Shown in pieces: positions 1 to 12,161 of a stretch of DNA of 64,000 bases; the stretch's first letter is position 1, and every line of letters begins with the position of its first letter. Origin of the DNA: Asterella californica (taxonomy: Eukaryota > Streptophyta > Marchantiopsida > Marchantiales > Aytoniaceae). The stretch spans positions 496,001 through 560,000 of the forward strand of contig JAYKYS010000018.1 in the NCBI GenBank assembly GCA_036924285.1, in the 5' to 3' direction. The translations under genes and the position numbers were made by a program. Under the pieces are notes generated by a model that made no database searches, was not told the origin of the DNA, and saw only the letters and a list, made by a program, of their open reading frames with translations.

Positions 1-39
1 AACTCTAACTAGAAACACTTTAAACTATAATATATTTAC

Positions 40-2745
40 CTGACGAAGGAGTAACATGATGAGAAGATTGAGGATCTTGCCCAGGAGAGGAAGACTGCAC
101 AGCAGGATCTGGAAACACTACATGATGAGAGATGAGAGTTTAAACATAATATAAACTTTATCATAAAGTTCATGAAACAAAAAAGGAACCTGAAACCCTT
201 AATTGCTATAGGCTTACTTGATGATGGAGTAACATGCTGCAAAGACTGTGGGTCTTGACCATGAGAAGAAGACTCTGCTCGATCTGAAATCATCAAAGAA
301 ACATGTGAGTTAAAACACTACATATTCAAGACTAATCATTAAAACATAAGTAAAAGAAACCAAAGACAATACTCTCACAAGAAGTTAAAGGTCTTACTCG
401 ATGATAAGGGATGTTGTCGAGATGAATCCACTCGTCCTCCCTCGGGAAGTATACCCATGTGGATCATCAGATGGGTCAAGATGATACCTACCCATGTCTC
501 TGGATGTCTCACTAATCTTTCTTTGCTCATATGCTTTTTGATAGAAGAGATCTCAGTATCCAAAGAATCTAAAATAAATTCCGTCCAGTCGTAATCTTCT
601 GTCGTCTCCTCTACTTTAGTCTTGACGTACAAAGCTAAATGGCCATGTACTTCTCTTGGCCGTCGTCTAGCCAGAAAGAGACAATTGATAAGCTGGAAAA
701 CGGGTCTCCACTCCGGATACTCACACATCCACAATAAATATCTCTTTCCCTTCTCATCTTTTTGAGGAAACCAATCATCTATCATGCTCCTCTTCACATT
801 ATGAGGACGAGGGATGGTTGTTCCCATAGGTAATACTAGTGACTCCCTTAAAACCGACTCATCCAACACTATCTCGTGGCCTTGTACAATAGCACGATGA
901 TTTTCCTCATCGTATGATTGGATGAACTCTATACAAAATGGAACCTGTAAAATAAACAATCTAACAATATAAAAAGAATTGCAAATCCATTACAAAAGAA
1001 TAAACAACCTCAATGATATACAAGATTAACTAACTAACATAAGTACTGGAAATAACATCTCTACTATAAAAGGGAGTATATGCATCCAACCAAAGTTACA
1101 TAAAAAAGACTACTTACATCCGGAGGAGGAAAGTCAAAGGAGAAAGCAACAAGTAATCCTAGTCGATCGAGAGCTTCTTCCTCCACTCCCATCAATGAAT
1201 TCTCCACTTCATCTCTCGAAACCCAGCACCACTTCAAATGATATCTCTCGTCCTCTTCGTGAGAATACTTGAACATTGAAGGTCCTTCCTTCATACTCTC
1301 CAATGCCACACCCGCTAGAAACAAAAATATTATAACACACCAACTACAAACTAGTCTAGTAAAAGTACCCCGATATCCATCAGTGGGCGCAACAGATGTG
1401 TTTCGCCCACTGCGAGGTGAAACACGTTTGTTTCGCCTCTGTAAATAATCGGGGTAAGGGGTACCCCTTACCCTGATATATTACAGTTGGCGAAACAGAC
1501 GTGTTTCGCCCACTGCGAGGCGAAACACGTTTGTTTCGCCTCGATATATAATCGGGGTAAGGGGTACCCCTTACCCCGATATATTACAGTGGGCGAAACA
1601 CGTATGTTTCGCCTCGATATATAATCGGGGTAAGGGGTACCCCTTACCCCGATATATTACAGTGGGCGAAACACGTATGTTTCGCCCACTGCGAGGCGAA
1701 ACACGTTTGTTTCGCCTCTGTAAATAATCGGGGTAAGGGGTACCCCTTACCCTGATATATTACAGTTGGCGAAACAGACGTGTTTCGCCCACTGCGAGGC
1801 GAAACACGTTTGTTTCGCCTCGATATATAATCGAGGTAAGGGTACCCCTTACCCCGATATATTACAGTGGGCGAAACACGTATGTTTCGCCCACTGTGAC
1901 GTGAAACAGACGTGTTTCGCCCACTGCGAGGCGAAACACGTTTGTTTCGCCTCGATATATAATCGGGGTAAGGGGTACCCCTTACCCCGATATATTACAG
2001 TGGGCGAAACACGTATGTTTCGCCCACTGCGAGGCGAAACACGTTTGTTTCGCCTCTGTAAATAATCGGGGTAAGGGGTACCCCTTACCCCGATATATTA
2101 CAGTGGGCGAAACACGTATGTTTCGCCCAGTGTCGAGGCGAAACACGTCTGTTTCGCCTCGAGGGTAAGGGGTTTCTCTTTCCCGACTATTTATCGAGGC
2201 GAAACACATGTGTTTCGTCTCGACAGTGGGCGAAACACATGTGTTTCACCCACTGTCATAACACGGGGAAGGGGTACCTTCTCCCCGCGAGGCGAAACAC
2301 ATGTGTTTCGCCCATTGTCATAACACGGGGAAGGGGTACCTTCTCCTCGCGAGGCGAAACACATGTGTTTCGCCTCGACAGTGGGCGGAACACATATGTT
2401 TCGCCCACTGTCAATAACAAAACTACGGCGAAACAACATGTTTCGCTAACCCTAACCTACCAAATGCATCGAAACAGCCTGTTTCGCCTACCTAACAACC
2501 ATTTCAAATCGATACAGAAACACAAACAAACAACAAACAAACACAGATTTCAACAAACACTTGGATGTAAAATATATCTCACAGGATTCATCTCTTCGAA
2601 CTCTCCTCTCTCCCGCGACTCCATCGCGGCCTCGACCTCGTCCTCTCCCATCGCCTCGACCTCGACCTCGACCACGTCCAACTCCTCGAGTTCTCATCAC
2701 AGCGATGAAATCGCTCAGAATAGGAACTTCGAATTCAAAACTCAC
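40..2745 (-). CDS. Spliced gene of unknown function, 5' part (five exons, runs off the left edge)
   Basis: I do not recognise this protein. Exons read on the minus strand are 2745-2583, 1314-1118, 944-398, 283-218 and 117-40. Each intron has GT...AG ends with a pyrimidine-rich acceptor, and the phases agree throughout (1, 0, 1, 1), giving about 350 codons without a stop before the window edge. Exon 1 encodes an arginine-glycine-rich stretch (RGRGRGRG type, often RNA-binding or nucleolar). Exons 2-3 encode a charged globular region with FIQSYDEENHR and LRESLVLP, faintly like the 'putative plant transposon protein' domain; that is a weak guess. The two last exons are duplicates of each other, rich in Ser/Gln/Pro. 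The start could be ATG 2745 or the in-frame ATG 2697. Exon 1 rests only on phase and a GTGAGA donor, so it is the least certain. It could be a host gene or a gene carried by an element. Confidence 0.6.
1381..2490. repeat. Modular palindromic satellite array
   Basis: The array is built from three kinds of palindrome in series. One has arms GTGGGCGAAACA/TGTTTCGCCCAC, one has arms GAGGCGAAACA/TGTTTCGCCTC, and one is ATCGGGGTAAGGGG-TACC-CCTTACCCCGAT. The third recurs with starts near 1451, 1554, 1627, 1730, 1833, 1965 and 2068. Spacings are mostly 103 bp, with one of 73 and one of 132, that is, one about 30-bp palindrome fewer or more. From about 2160 to 2440 a variant form has the core ACACATGTGT and a GGGGAAGGGGTACC module. 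Half-palindromes fade out by about 2490. The array fills most of the first intron proposed for the flanking gene, so its transcript would fold into a chain of hairpins. Confidence 0.92.
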
Positions 2746-2759
2746 TCAAGAAAAAACAT

Positions 2760-2945
2760 AACTTTCGCACTCCACGCGCTCCACACACACGATGCACTGT
2801 CCTCTTCACTAACTCTCCTCTCTTCTTGGCTCTCGTATAACTCTCCTCTCCTCTCCCTTAACTCTCTTTCCTCTCAAACCACGCTCTCACCTCTCGTCTC
2901 CTCCCTCTCCTCCCTCCCTCTCCTCTCATTGTTTTGGCTTGTTTT
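2760..2945. other. Pyrimidine-rich tract upstream of the minus-strand gene
   Basis: The plus strand is dominated by TCTCCTC repeats, so the minus strand is GA-rich just upstream of the proposed start at 2745. It could be 5' untranslated or core promoter sequence. No TATA box is obvious. From 2946 to 3304 I see nothing else, apart from the 3' flank of the MULE gene. Confidence 0.4.
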
Positions 2946-3304
2946 TTATTAGATTTTGTGTTTGGGAGTTTTAGTGTGATTTTGATGTTACATGACGCTG
3001 CTAATATTTTATAAGAGTGGGTATGAATTGGTTTCCAAGCTGATATGGAAAGCTGCCACCACTTCATAGCGTTTGCAAATTATGAAGTTTACAGTAAATG
3101 TGGAGACTCGATTCTACAATGCTTTGTAAAACATGAGACGAAGCATACCAGCAACATGTCTTAATATCCATCGTTACAATAATCGTCCAACATTGTTACA
3201 TAGTTAATCGTCAAACAATATTGATAGTTTCATAGTTTTGAATCCATATGAAGCTCAGTATCTATATTACGCTATACTTGAAAGTACACAGAAGCTTGAA
3301 CTAG

Positions 3305-5987
3305 TTACACTTCATCCTCATCTTCATCACCACTAGATGCAGTGAAGATTACCTCGTTCTCATCCTCACCCAACATATCGTCCTCCACCACTGGAAGAGA
3401 AGTAATGGGTTCATTAACTACTTGTTGTTGCCCAAGACAAGTCCGTCTGTTATGTCCTTGTTGCTTACACCTACTGCAACTCCTTAATCTAGATCGGGAT
3501 TGTGATCCTAATTGGTCACATGATGAAGGATCAGTCACTGAAACTACTCTTCTCCTTCTATGAGCCAAATCCGAACTTGGAAAGTGATTCACCTGCATGT
3601 CATGTAAAGGAAAAATGTTCTCAATAGTGACTCCGCCTCTTGAAATTGCTTCTCCATCGTCAGCTCTGTTCTCGTCAGCATCACCAGTTGCTTCAGCTGC
3701 ATCATCAGTTGCTTCAGCTGCAGTGGTAGCTCTCGCTTGTGAGAACTGAGTATTATTATCTATCCTCACTACTCTATGTCTCCCGATACGCTTAGCTATG
3801 GGAGGTGGTCCACAAGTCCACACTGGTTCTAAGTCATCGGTTGTCATAGCAGGCAGAAATGAATGACCATAAATTGAAATAAGACTAGAACTGTACCAAA
3901 TTGAATCTACTCGTGTAACTGGACTCTCTCCGAGCTCTCTGTCGAAAGCTATCACGTGACCACATGGCCAAGCCATTTCTTGATACTCCAAACAAGTGCA
4001 TGTACCTCTACCGTTTACATAATGTTTCACAACATAACTCTTTCCAGTTCTATGACAACGAACCGTGGCCTCAGTTTGGCTCGATATTTGACAGAGAAAA
4101 CCTTCAGCAGCCTGCTCATTCTCATTAAACCTGAGTCTCGCGAATTTCGTTAACAAATTTGTCTCCAGTCGAAGCTGTGTCCTTCGCTTCGTAAATTGCT
4201 GCATAATGTAATACCAAAGATCGAGTAGAATCTTAAGAGGTGCATTCCATCGAATTTGTCCCAGAGCATTGTTCATGCTCTCTGCAACATTAGAAGTAAC
4301 CTTTCCATAACGTGGTAAAGGAAACGCACACCTACTATATCTCGCTGGATCGATATCTCGTAAGTATTCTCCTAGCTGTTTGCCTCTTTCTCCAGAATCA
4401 GCCAGCTTGCTCAAGACATTGTCGTACCTGCATTCATACATAATTAACTCAATTAGTAACCAGGTTAGTGAAGCAGACATGATTCATACAAATAGAACGA
4501 TAGCGGATAAGAAATCTTTTTGTAAAAACTTACATTTCACGAGTTCGGGCATAAAGACATGCTAAAAACGGCTGCTCAGCATCCTTCCCAAAGCGTGTAC
4601 GCACGTTGATGCGAATGTGTTGTGCACAGTGCCCATGTTTTGTGTCAGGAAATATTGTAGCAACGGCTTTTTCAAGACCTTTTTGTCGATCACTGATTAT
4701 AACAGTTTGGGGTGATAAAATCCCATGTATCGACTCACGCAGTAGACCACAGAACCACGTCCAATTCGAGGTATCTTCTCTTGGAGCTACTGCAAATGCC
4801 AGGATGATAGCTTCGTTTGCGCCATCAAGCACCGTGGCTAAAAAAATCTGAGATGGAAATTTTCGGCTCTTACTGTGACAAGCATCTAAGCAGATCACTC
4901 TCTGGCAAAACCTATATGCATTACGGGTGGCACTTGGACACACAAAGAACCTGCTGAAAACTGTTGGGTGATTCTCCCATGTTCCCCAATCTACTACACA
5001 CTCAGGATCTACATCTTTAAGCCTTCTACACACGGATGGAATATAGTGAAACGAGACGGCTTGGTTACCTTCTAACCAGTCACGCGAATGTTCTCTACCT
5101 CTCCATACTTGATTATATGGTGCTCGCTTGTTGAAAGATGTTCGGATTTCTTCCATCAAGTTACGAATAGGTGTATGCGGATCAATCGCCACTCTATTAC
5201 ATAGAACAGTAGCAAGAAACTTTGAATTTGATGCAGGACCACGCCAATAAGCCATGTGTGCCGGGCAAGTATGTTCTAGATTGCAAACAGTGATAGTGAT
5301 TTTCGCACTGAATTTTCCTCTTTGTGCTCTGATTCTCCATTTGCATTGATTTAACACCTCTCCGACGATAGAACCTCCTCCATAGAAGATGGTTCTCCCC
5401 GCAGTCAAATATCGTAATTTCTCTCCACAGCGACCATTTTCCGGCACCCTTCGATCTACTGTTGGTGTTGGTGTGACTGAGCTTGCTTCTTGATCATCTC
5501 GTCGCCGGCGTTGTCTTTGTCTCTGAGAGAACTCATGAAAGCTGCGTGGTTGACTATTGCGAATATCTCCTTCCGCCGCTCTATTTATCTCTCCTCTCTG
5601 TTCGACACTTTTGCGGCAGCGCGCGCTGCCACCCCACCTGCATGTCCGCAGCTTATAATTCTCTTTCGATTTTGCCTTTTGGCTTGCTCTACTATGAAGG
5701 AAACACCAGCTATCAACAGCAAAATCAAAATCTTTGAAGGATGAGAATTCCGCTCCCAACTTCAATCTGCCTGCAGCATCACGCAATGACTCTAATGTTC
5801 TTCCTTGCAACACGCGGTCATCAGCTCGAGCTTGTGACATTTGTAGCCGCCATTGATCTAGTATGCTCAAGTCTCTTTCTTCATCGGTCCTGGCATCCAA
5901 CGTAAACTCCTGTCTGTCAATATCCTCAAAATATAATCCATCTAGACATCTCTCCTCTTCAGTACTAGGAGATTGCACATCCTCCAT
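3305..5987 (-). CDS. MULE (Mutator-like) transposase, one intron
   Basis: Transposase of a Mutator-like DNA transposon, which cuts and pastes the element in the nucleus. Exon 1 is 5987-4534 and exon 2 is 4427-3305. A 106-bp GTAAGT...CAG intron (4428-4533) joins them in frame as ...REM-YDN..., giving 858 residues, a usual length for the family. A zinc-binding DNA-binding region lies upstream of CNLEHTCPAH. The DDE residues fit D368 (CLDACHS), D433 (IISDRQKG) and E534 (NVAESMN). A SWIM zinc finger CTC...PCGH lies at 628-642 and a CCHC knuckle CSRCKQQGHNRRTC at 802-815. The tail is acidic. No stop or frameshift interrupts the joined frame, so it could still be functional or domesticated. I could not find convincing terminal inverted repeats, so a FAR1/MUSTANG-like domesticated gene is the alternative. 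Confidence 0.9.
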
Positions 5988-6180
5988 CGTTTAAGTGTAT
6001 GCACTCAATGCTTCCTAACTACACCCCGTCGCACTCTATTTACAACCGAAGTATCAGTCGACGAATTTCTACCCCTCGCCGAATAAAGAGGGAAATTGGT
6101 CACTGTGTTGTCGCGGATAAGTTTTCAAATTTTCCCGGAAAACATTTCCGACACTTCAGTTGTAAGCATGACATATACAG

Positions 6181-6254
6181 TCCGAGCTGTACTCTGACAT
6201 GGCACAGTTACCTCTATTTCGAATCCGAGCTGTACTCTGACATGGCACAGTTAC
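6181..6254. repeat. Direct repeat, 31 bp copied at 43-bp spacing
   Basis: A 31-bp segment starting TCCGAGCTGTACTCTGACAT at 6181 is repeated exactly at 6224. It lies upstream of the MULE start and may be subterminal DNA of that element. Confidence 0.8.
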
Positions 6255-6278
6255 TTGTTTTACGGGCTGTGGCAGGTT

Positions 6279-6352
6279 GGGGGTCCTATCAAGAAGGGAT
6301 TTAGTAGAGGGGTCCGATCAAGTCCGCGATTCGTTCTGGGGGCCTGATCAAG
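6279..6352. repeat. Three imperfect GGGGTCCGATCAAG repeats
   Basis: Motifs close to GGGGTCCGATCAAG occur at about 6279, 6309 and 6338, roughly 30 bp apart. Short repeated motifs near element ends are common in DNA transposons as transposase binding sites, so these may mark the 5' end of the MULE. No inverted partner was found on the other side. Confidence 0.5.
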
Positions 6353-9300
6353 TAAATTACTGTAAAAGGGCGGCTTTCAAAATGTTGAAACGATGCCTTG
6401 GATTCATCTCTCATACGCAGTAGCTGTTAGTTTATGTATATATATATGTTCCTCGTCCTGTCCGGCTCTTCATCATTTACTGTAACAGCCAATGCTATCA
6501 CGTGAAGCTCATGATCATGATCAACGTGGGAGTACATAAACAGTACATGCAGAGACGAAACCCACCAATGTTTAAGTAACACTTTCAGTCTATATTGCAC
6601 TGCTTACAAATCCTACAAGGCAATAGCTGCCTGCACCTGCATGCACAACGAGGTAACGCTCTTGGGATCGGACAGCGATATTATTGACTTGGTGAGGTAG
6701 TGATCGGCTGAACTGGCGTATGCATTCCTCTCATGCTGCGTTGCAACAAGCAGTTTCTCGTGGACTTGTAGAAGTATCGTGGTCGTCAGAAATACGTGTG
6801 CTCAGCTCATCTTTTGTGTAGATTATATGAGATCCATGCCATGACGCGTGCTGAAAATCTCTGCAGCCTGACAGTTGCTGCTGACTCAGAGTGCACTAAA
6901 TATTGCTGGAACAACACGGAAGTCCTGGGAGAAAGTGGGAAATTTCCGGCTTCTATCGCCTACTAGTAGATTTACGTCGTTCATTGCTTCTTCGTACGTA
7001 CACACGCTGCATCAGGGAAATGATATATGGAAGTTTGCTGTCATGGAAGTACATAAACAAATCAGCTTAGAAATACAAACTATGTTTTATGGAATTTTGC
7101 TGTCAACAACCAAGGCTGCTCAGCTCATCCATATGGATAAACATTATGGACATATTTCGGATCGACTTGAAATTCTCGCAATTCGCGTCAGTTGGATTGC
7201 TAGTACGGCATGTCAAACTTAAACGATATTTAAATGCAAAGTCAATGACAATGTACCGTACGTCGGCAAGTTTTCAAACTGTCGAAGTACGTGCTTAATG
7301 TTGCTCAGATGCAAGCATACTGCGAGTGGATAAAGTTGACCTGTTCATGCTGACATCGAGGCACAATATCAAGAGAAAAAGTATTTATTACGAAACACAG
7401 CTCACGCTGATCCTTGGCATGGATTCCTTTTGTGCTGAGATTCAAACGCACTCCGCCCGGAGCTTCAGCACGACTGTGAACTATACGATACGATAACGCA
7501 TGCAGCCTAGTAGGCCTTCATGGTGACATGCTCTATAAGCTTTGAAGTCGTTACGATCCAGGACATGAAGATTTATCTGTCAAGAATCTGAATCATGTGG
7601 CTCAAACATGTGCTAGATGGGTGACCATCCTCCTTCATATCTTCGAAATGCTTTAGTAGTTACAATTTGTTCCGGTCAGGGTACGTACCGGCCTAGGTAA
7701 AACTTTTTGCCATTGTGGATGTTATGGAGCTCGAGCTAATAACGTTAGAACCTGGAAAGCCACGGAGTAGAGCGGAAGTCATGCTGTATCCATATGTGAT
7801 GAAGCTCGGTCTAGCTGTCGGCATGATAAAAGTACATAAGCAAAGCACACAACACCAACGACCATCATGATCAGCAGCAATGGGAATTTAATCCTAATTT
7901 GCTGATAACTTTTGCAGCTAGTTATCAGCTTAGGCATTTGAAACGTTTAGTGCCTTTGGTTCAAATTAAAGCTCTTGTGCCTACACGTATCAACCATGAA
8001 AGGAGCACATATCTGGATACGGTTGTGGATGAGGAATACTTAGTTGCAAAATGCAACTAAGAGTCACGAGGCATCGAGATCTTGAGCTAGACTAGTTTGT
8101 TTTCTGTAAGCCACTAATTATAAAGCTAATCCGAATCGAAGACCTCAAACAGCGGCTTAATTGCGATAGTAGGCTACTGGAGATTCATAGCATACAGATT
8201 TGTGTCGTAAGGACTCAGTAATTCTGAAAGTAGAGGAGCAGCTGGAGGTTTGTTGTCCACTGGGCTTGGTTCAAGTCACATCCACAATCATATAACTACG
8301 GTAGTGCTGACCCTGCAGCTTAGTATCTATAATATAGATTGACTTTTGAGTGCAGATCCAGTGTGGTGTTGGCCTAGCTGGTACTGTACGTATGTTGATA
8401 AGTATTCTGATCATTGCGCTGTTAACGGACTATTTAGTAGAGCTGTCACAAATGCTGACTTAGGATGGGCGTTAGAGTCATATAACCACCGTGATCACTT
8501 GAGGAAATGACATCTGGGGAGCTCGGATCAGGCAGCAAAGTAGGACTAATTTAATATAAGATGTGCTGACAATATTACAAGAGATGACTACAGTACTGTA
8601 ATATAATCCTCTGTATGTATGTGTGTAGGAATAGAACGGGGAAGCAGGGAAGCAGAGTCTATCTCTCTCTATCCACCTGCTCCCTTCTCTGTCATGCATG
8701 CCCTTCAGGAGCAAACGTAAGTTAAGTAAGTAAAGCACAAGTCCCTGCTCATTGAACTTCCATCTGCCCTCGCTTCTCCGGGAGGAGAACAGGTGATTAT
8801 GAAGCCACGATATCATTTCTCATGGGATTTCATATTTTACCACGAGCACAACCAGGAGAAAGCATAATTTCACAGGATGGTCAGGAACCACGATCCAGTC
8901 GGGAATATCGGGCTACTGGAAACTCTAGCAAAGTAAATTTCTAGATTTCTAAATTCCCCATGAGGCACAGTTCTGAGCAAACTTATCTTTACTCTCTGAT
9001 GAAACTAAAGCGGCCCATGATTTATTCGAGCAGTTGCGGTCAGTGTAGCAACTACTGATCCGAGTTACTGTACAGTACTAGGATTTGTAGATCGATGGAA
9101 CCGCAGATACCCACATGGACAGAACAGCAAGAACTTAAGTTCCAGTTTATGTCATGCTCTTCAATCCATCACTTCCCCTATGAAGAAGAATTAGCTGCAG
9201 GTTACTCGTTTCTTCAGTGCATTGCATTCATCTTGCCTATTCCGAAACTCCTCAAATATTTCCAAGTTCTTTTCATCCCCAGCTTAATGAAATCTCTTAT

Positions 9301-11243
9301 GAAACGAAACCAACTTAAAACTACTACCGAGTTAAACAGATGACGATCGCTTCACATTTTATTACTGCCGTTCTTAGAATTAACTCCAGTCTTCGCTCAA
9401 AAACATAAAAATCGGTTAATCATTGTACAAGTAATCAACTGAATGTCCAGTTTGATGAATATGATGTCCACAGATTTGCTTTGCGACAATTAATCTCGTT
9501 CTCGCTAGATGTTCAGACATGGCGACCTTGCAAGCTGATGGCCCTAAGTTCACTGCATCATCAGATTTCCTCAACATTTTTTCATCTCTGATGCATGTCC
9601 TGCTCGCTGCAAGAACATGATCTCTGTTTTAGACTCAGATCACAGTACAAAAGTTGCATCACAAGAGGATGAAAAGGCTCCGGATAAACTTTGCACTGTA
9701 AAACAGCAACAACATTGAGACCTGAACAGTGAATATGCATTACTAGTTCGAACCCAGGCCGACCAACTGGCCGGGACCATCCAACCGTCCTACCGAATAT
9801 AAGAATTGTGAATTGCATCAAGGGCGAGTTATCTAGACGTTGAGAAGCGTGAACATAAAGAAGACACAGTGCTACTGAAGCACTGAAGAAGACTTGAAAT
9901 CCAAGTGAAGAAGACTTACTGAAGCACTGAAGAAGACTTACTATCCACAGAAGCACTGAAATCGTGAAAAACATAAGTATACAACTGTTATCCACAGAAA
10001 GTGATAGGAAAACCATACTTGATTCAGCACTGTCTTCTATCAAAGATCATCCAAGGGTCGAGGTAAGCTTTCTCAATGTCCTGCTCTCATACTTGTGTCC
10101 AATGCACTTGGTAAACAACACGCTGCAGATGAGATTAATGCTACTGATCAGAACCGATCATAGAGCTGAGGAAGGTGTGAAACTCACCTGGAAGTTGTTG
10201 CTATAGCTTGTTAGAAGTCCTAAGCCGGTCTATGGCCCGGAACAGAAAGAATCGATGCAGGAGGCCTTTGTGTCTTGGAACAAAGTCTTCCTCAGGTTCC
10301 TAGCGTACTGATTTCTAACATAATGTTTAACCAATAACCTACCTGTTTCAAGAAAAAGTCAACTACCCGTGCTCTCGTTTTGAGTTTCAGCTTCTTCTGT
10401 CATCAAACTGAGAACTGTGATAAAACCTCGTTACCCTAGAATTAATACGGATCCTATACGGGAACAACTCGTCTGATCATTCACACATCCTAAATCACCA
10501 CTCAAAACTTCAGTGCTGGATCTAGAATTATCCAAGTCCTACGCCGGCCTATGGCGTAAGTAAAGAAGGAATCGATGCAGGTTTCGCTTCATTCATCCAG
10601 ACTTCCTACGTCCTTCCCAACTCTAACGGAATGCCACCTTCCATCACCTCCGGCAGGTGCTGAAAGCTGGTTCTAGTAGCATATACATCGCGTCGTCAAT
10701 CTCATGATTGGACGGCTTTTTTTAATCTACTTTTGAATTCTAGTTTAGACGCGGCATTCTTTTTAAACTCTTGAATGTATTTGATCCAACACACTCGCGA
10801 TTGATGACAGAGCACACTAAGCTTCAGTGTCTTTCAAGCGTGACTAGCGGTCCTTCCTCATGCATATTCACCTGGGCTGCAGTGAAGCGTTTATAACTGT
10901 TTCCCTTCGATATTTTTCCTCTTAGTCTTGGGTTCAAGCCACTTTGAGCTTAAGTTTCTTTTCCCTTGATTTTTATGCTATGCTATTCTTCATTCAAACT
11001 TTTCGTACCTACACTATGCGCAAATTATGGTCGTCCTAAACGTTCGCTTCGCGTATACGGGTCTCCTCTCGGCTGCAAGCGTACAGTGGATCTCCGAAGC
11101 AGTGTATATAGAGGCGAAAAGGTCATGCTGGAAGAAAAGACCACAGTGGGTCACTGAAACTTTATTTCATAAATATCAACTGTACATAGAGGCCTTTATA
11201 ATCTAGCCCACGGTGCATCGCGCGCGGCGACATATTTGAAGCT
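6353..11243. other. No recognisable gene
   Basis: Open frames here are short, overlap on both strands and show no known motif. Visible structure is limited. There is a TA run near 6440. A small tandem of CTGAAGCACTGAAGAAGACT-like units lies at 9872-9961. A diverged direct repeat of about 49 bp (AAGTCCTA[A/C]GCCGG ... AATCGATGCAGG) lies near 10214-10262 and 10534-10582. The region may hold introns or decayed elements. Confidence 0.5.
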
Positions 11244-12161
11244 ATGTTACAGAAAAGCTGTCTCGGTGGAGGTCAGGGTCGGTGTAGCCCGTCTCAGGCT
11301 TTCGAGTGGAATGATCATTTCCATGTAGGTGAGCATTTCGGCATAGGTGAGTCAACTTCTGCCGAAGTTTTCCAAGAAGTTATCATGGCTATCAATTCTG
11401 TCATGGCACCCAAGTATATTCGATGGTCCACTGTCTCAGAAATGGAGAGGGTATCAGCTGGGTTCGCAAGAAAAGTTGGGCTTCCTAATTGTCATGGAGC
11501 CGTTGATGGTTCACATATAAAGATAAGAGCTCCTCCTTCTAATTTGTATTCTGTCGAATATTACAACAGGAAACAATATCACTCTATCGTCCTGCAATGT
11601 GCGTGTGATAGTGATGGTCGGTTCCTTGACGTAAGCTGTGGGAGGACAGGGTCTTGCCACGACTCTAGAGTTCTTTGCAACTCTGCCTTGTTTACTAACA
11701 TTCGAGATGGCAAAGTACTAAACGAGCCGGTTCTTATCTTGCCTAACGGGTTTCAGCTCCGACCTTACATGTTGGGCGATTCGGACTATACACTGGAGCG
11801 GTGACTAATGACTCCTTACAGCTTGGGGCCTAGAAGTACATCTCGACAGAGGTTATTCACTGAAAGGCAAATAAGGGGCCGAATTTGTATTGAGCAGGCC
11901 TTCGGCGTTCTCAAAGGAAGATGGCAGATATTGCAAGCAGGCATAACTAGCAGCGTTCTCTGGGCAGCAGAAGTGGTGAAAGCTTGTTGTGCTCTTCATA
12001 ACTTCTTGGTTGAGCACAGGGTGCAGATGGATAGACCTATATCGGAAACTCCCAGCCAGCAAGATTCGGAAGGAGTCACTGAAGGGGTGAATATGAGCAG
12101 GGCTCGAGATTCAAGCAATGCAGTTCGAGAAGCCTTAGGAGACTTTCTAGCTATCGGTTGA
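11244..12161 (+). pseudogene. PIF/Harbinger transposase with one nonsense codon
   Basis: DDE transposase (DDE_Tnp_4 type) of a PIF/Harbinger transposon. The frame holds EHFGIGESTS, then the catalytic residues D88 (AVDGSHI), D179 (MLGDSDYTL) and E217 (RICIEQAFGVLKGRW), followed by ALHNFLVEH, which is the usual family order. A TGA at 11802-11804 splits it into 186 and 117 codons in the same frame. It falls where the family usually has tryptophan in a WLMTPY motif, so a TGG to TGA change explains it. The frame starts inside the expected protein: the usual N-terminal helical region is missing or lies in an unseen upstream exon. The SANT/Myb partner gene usual for Harbinger elements was not recognised nearby. 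Confidence 0.88.

Noticed and set aside
1766..2439. Several open frames across the palindrome array
   Set aside because: Their peptides repeat CFAHCEAKHVCFA-like words dictated by the palindromes. They occur on both strands and have no independent coding sign.
2447..2459. CTAACCCTAACC, telomere-like
   Set aside because: Only about two units; too short to be an interstitial telomere tract.
3085..6365. TTTACAGTAA near 3088 and its inverse near 6355 as MULE terminal repeats
   Set aside because: About 11 bp of match with no 9-bp flanking duplication; likely chance.
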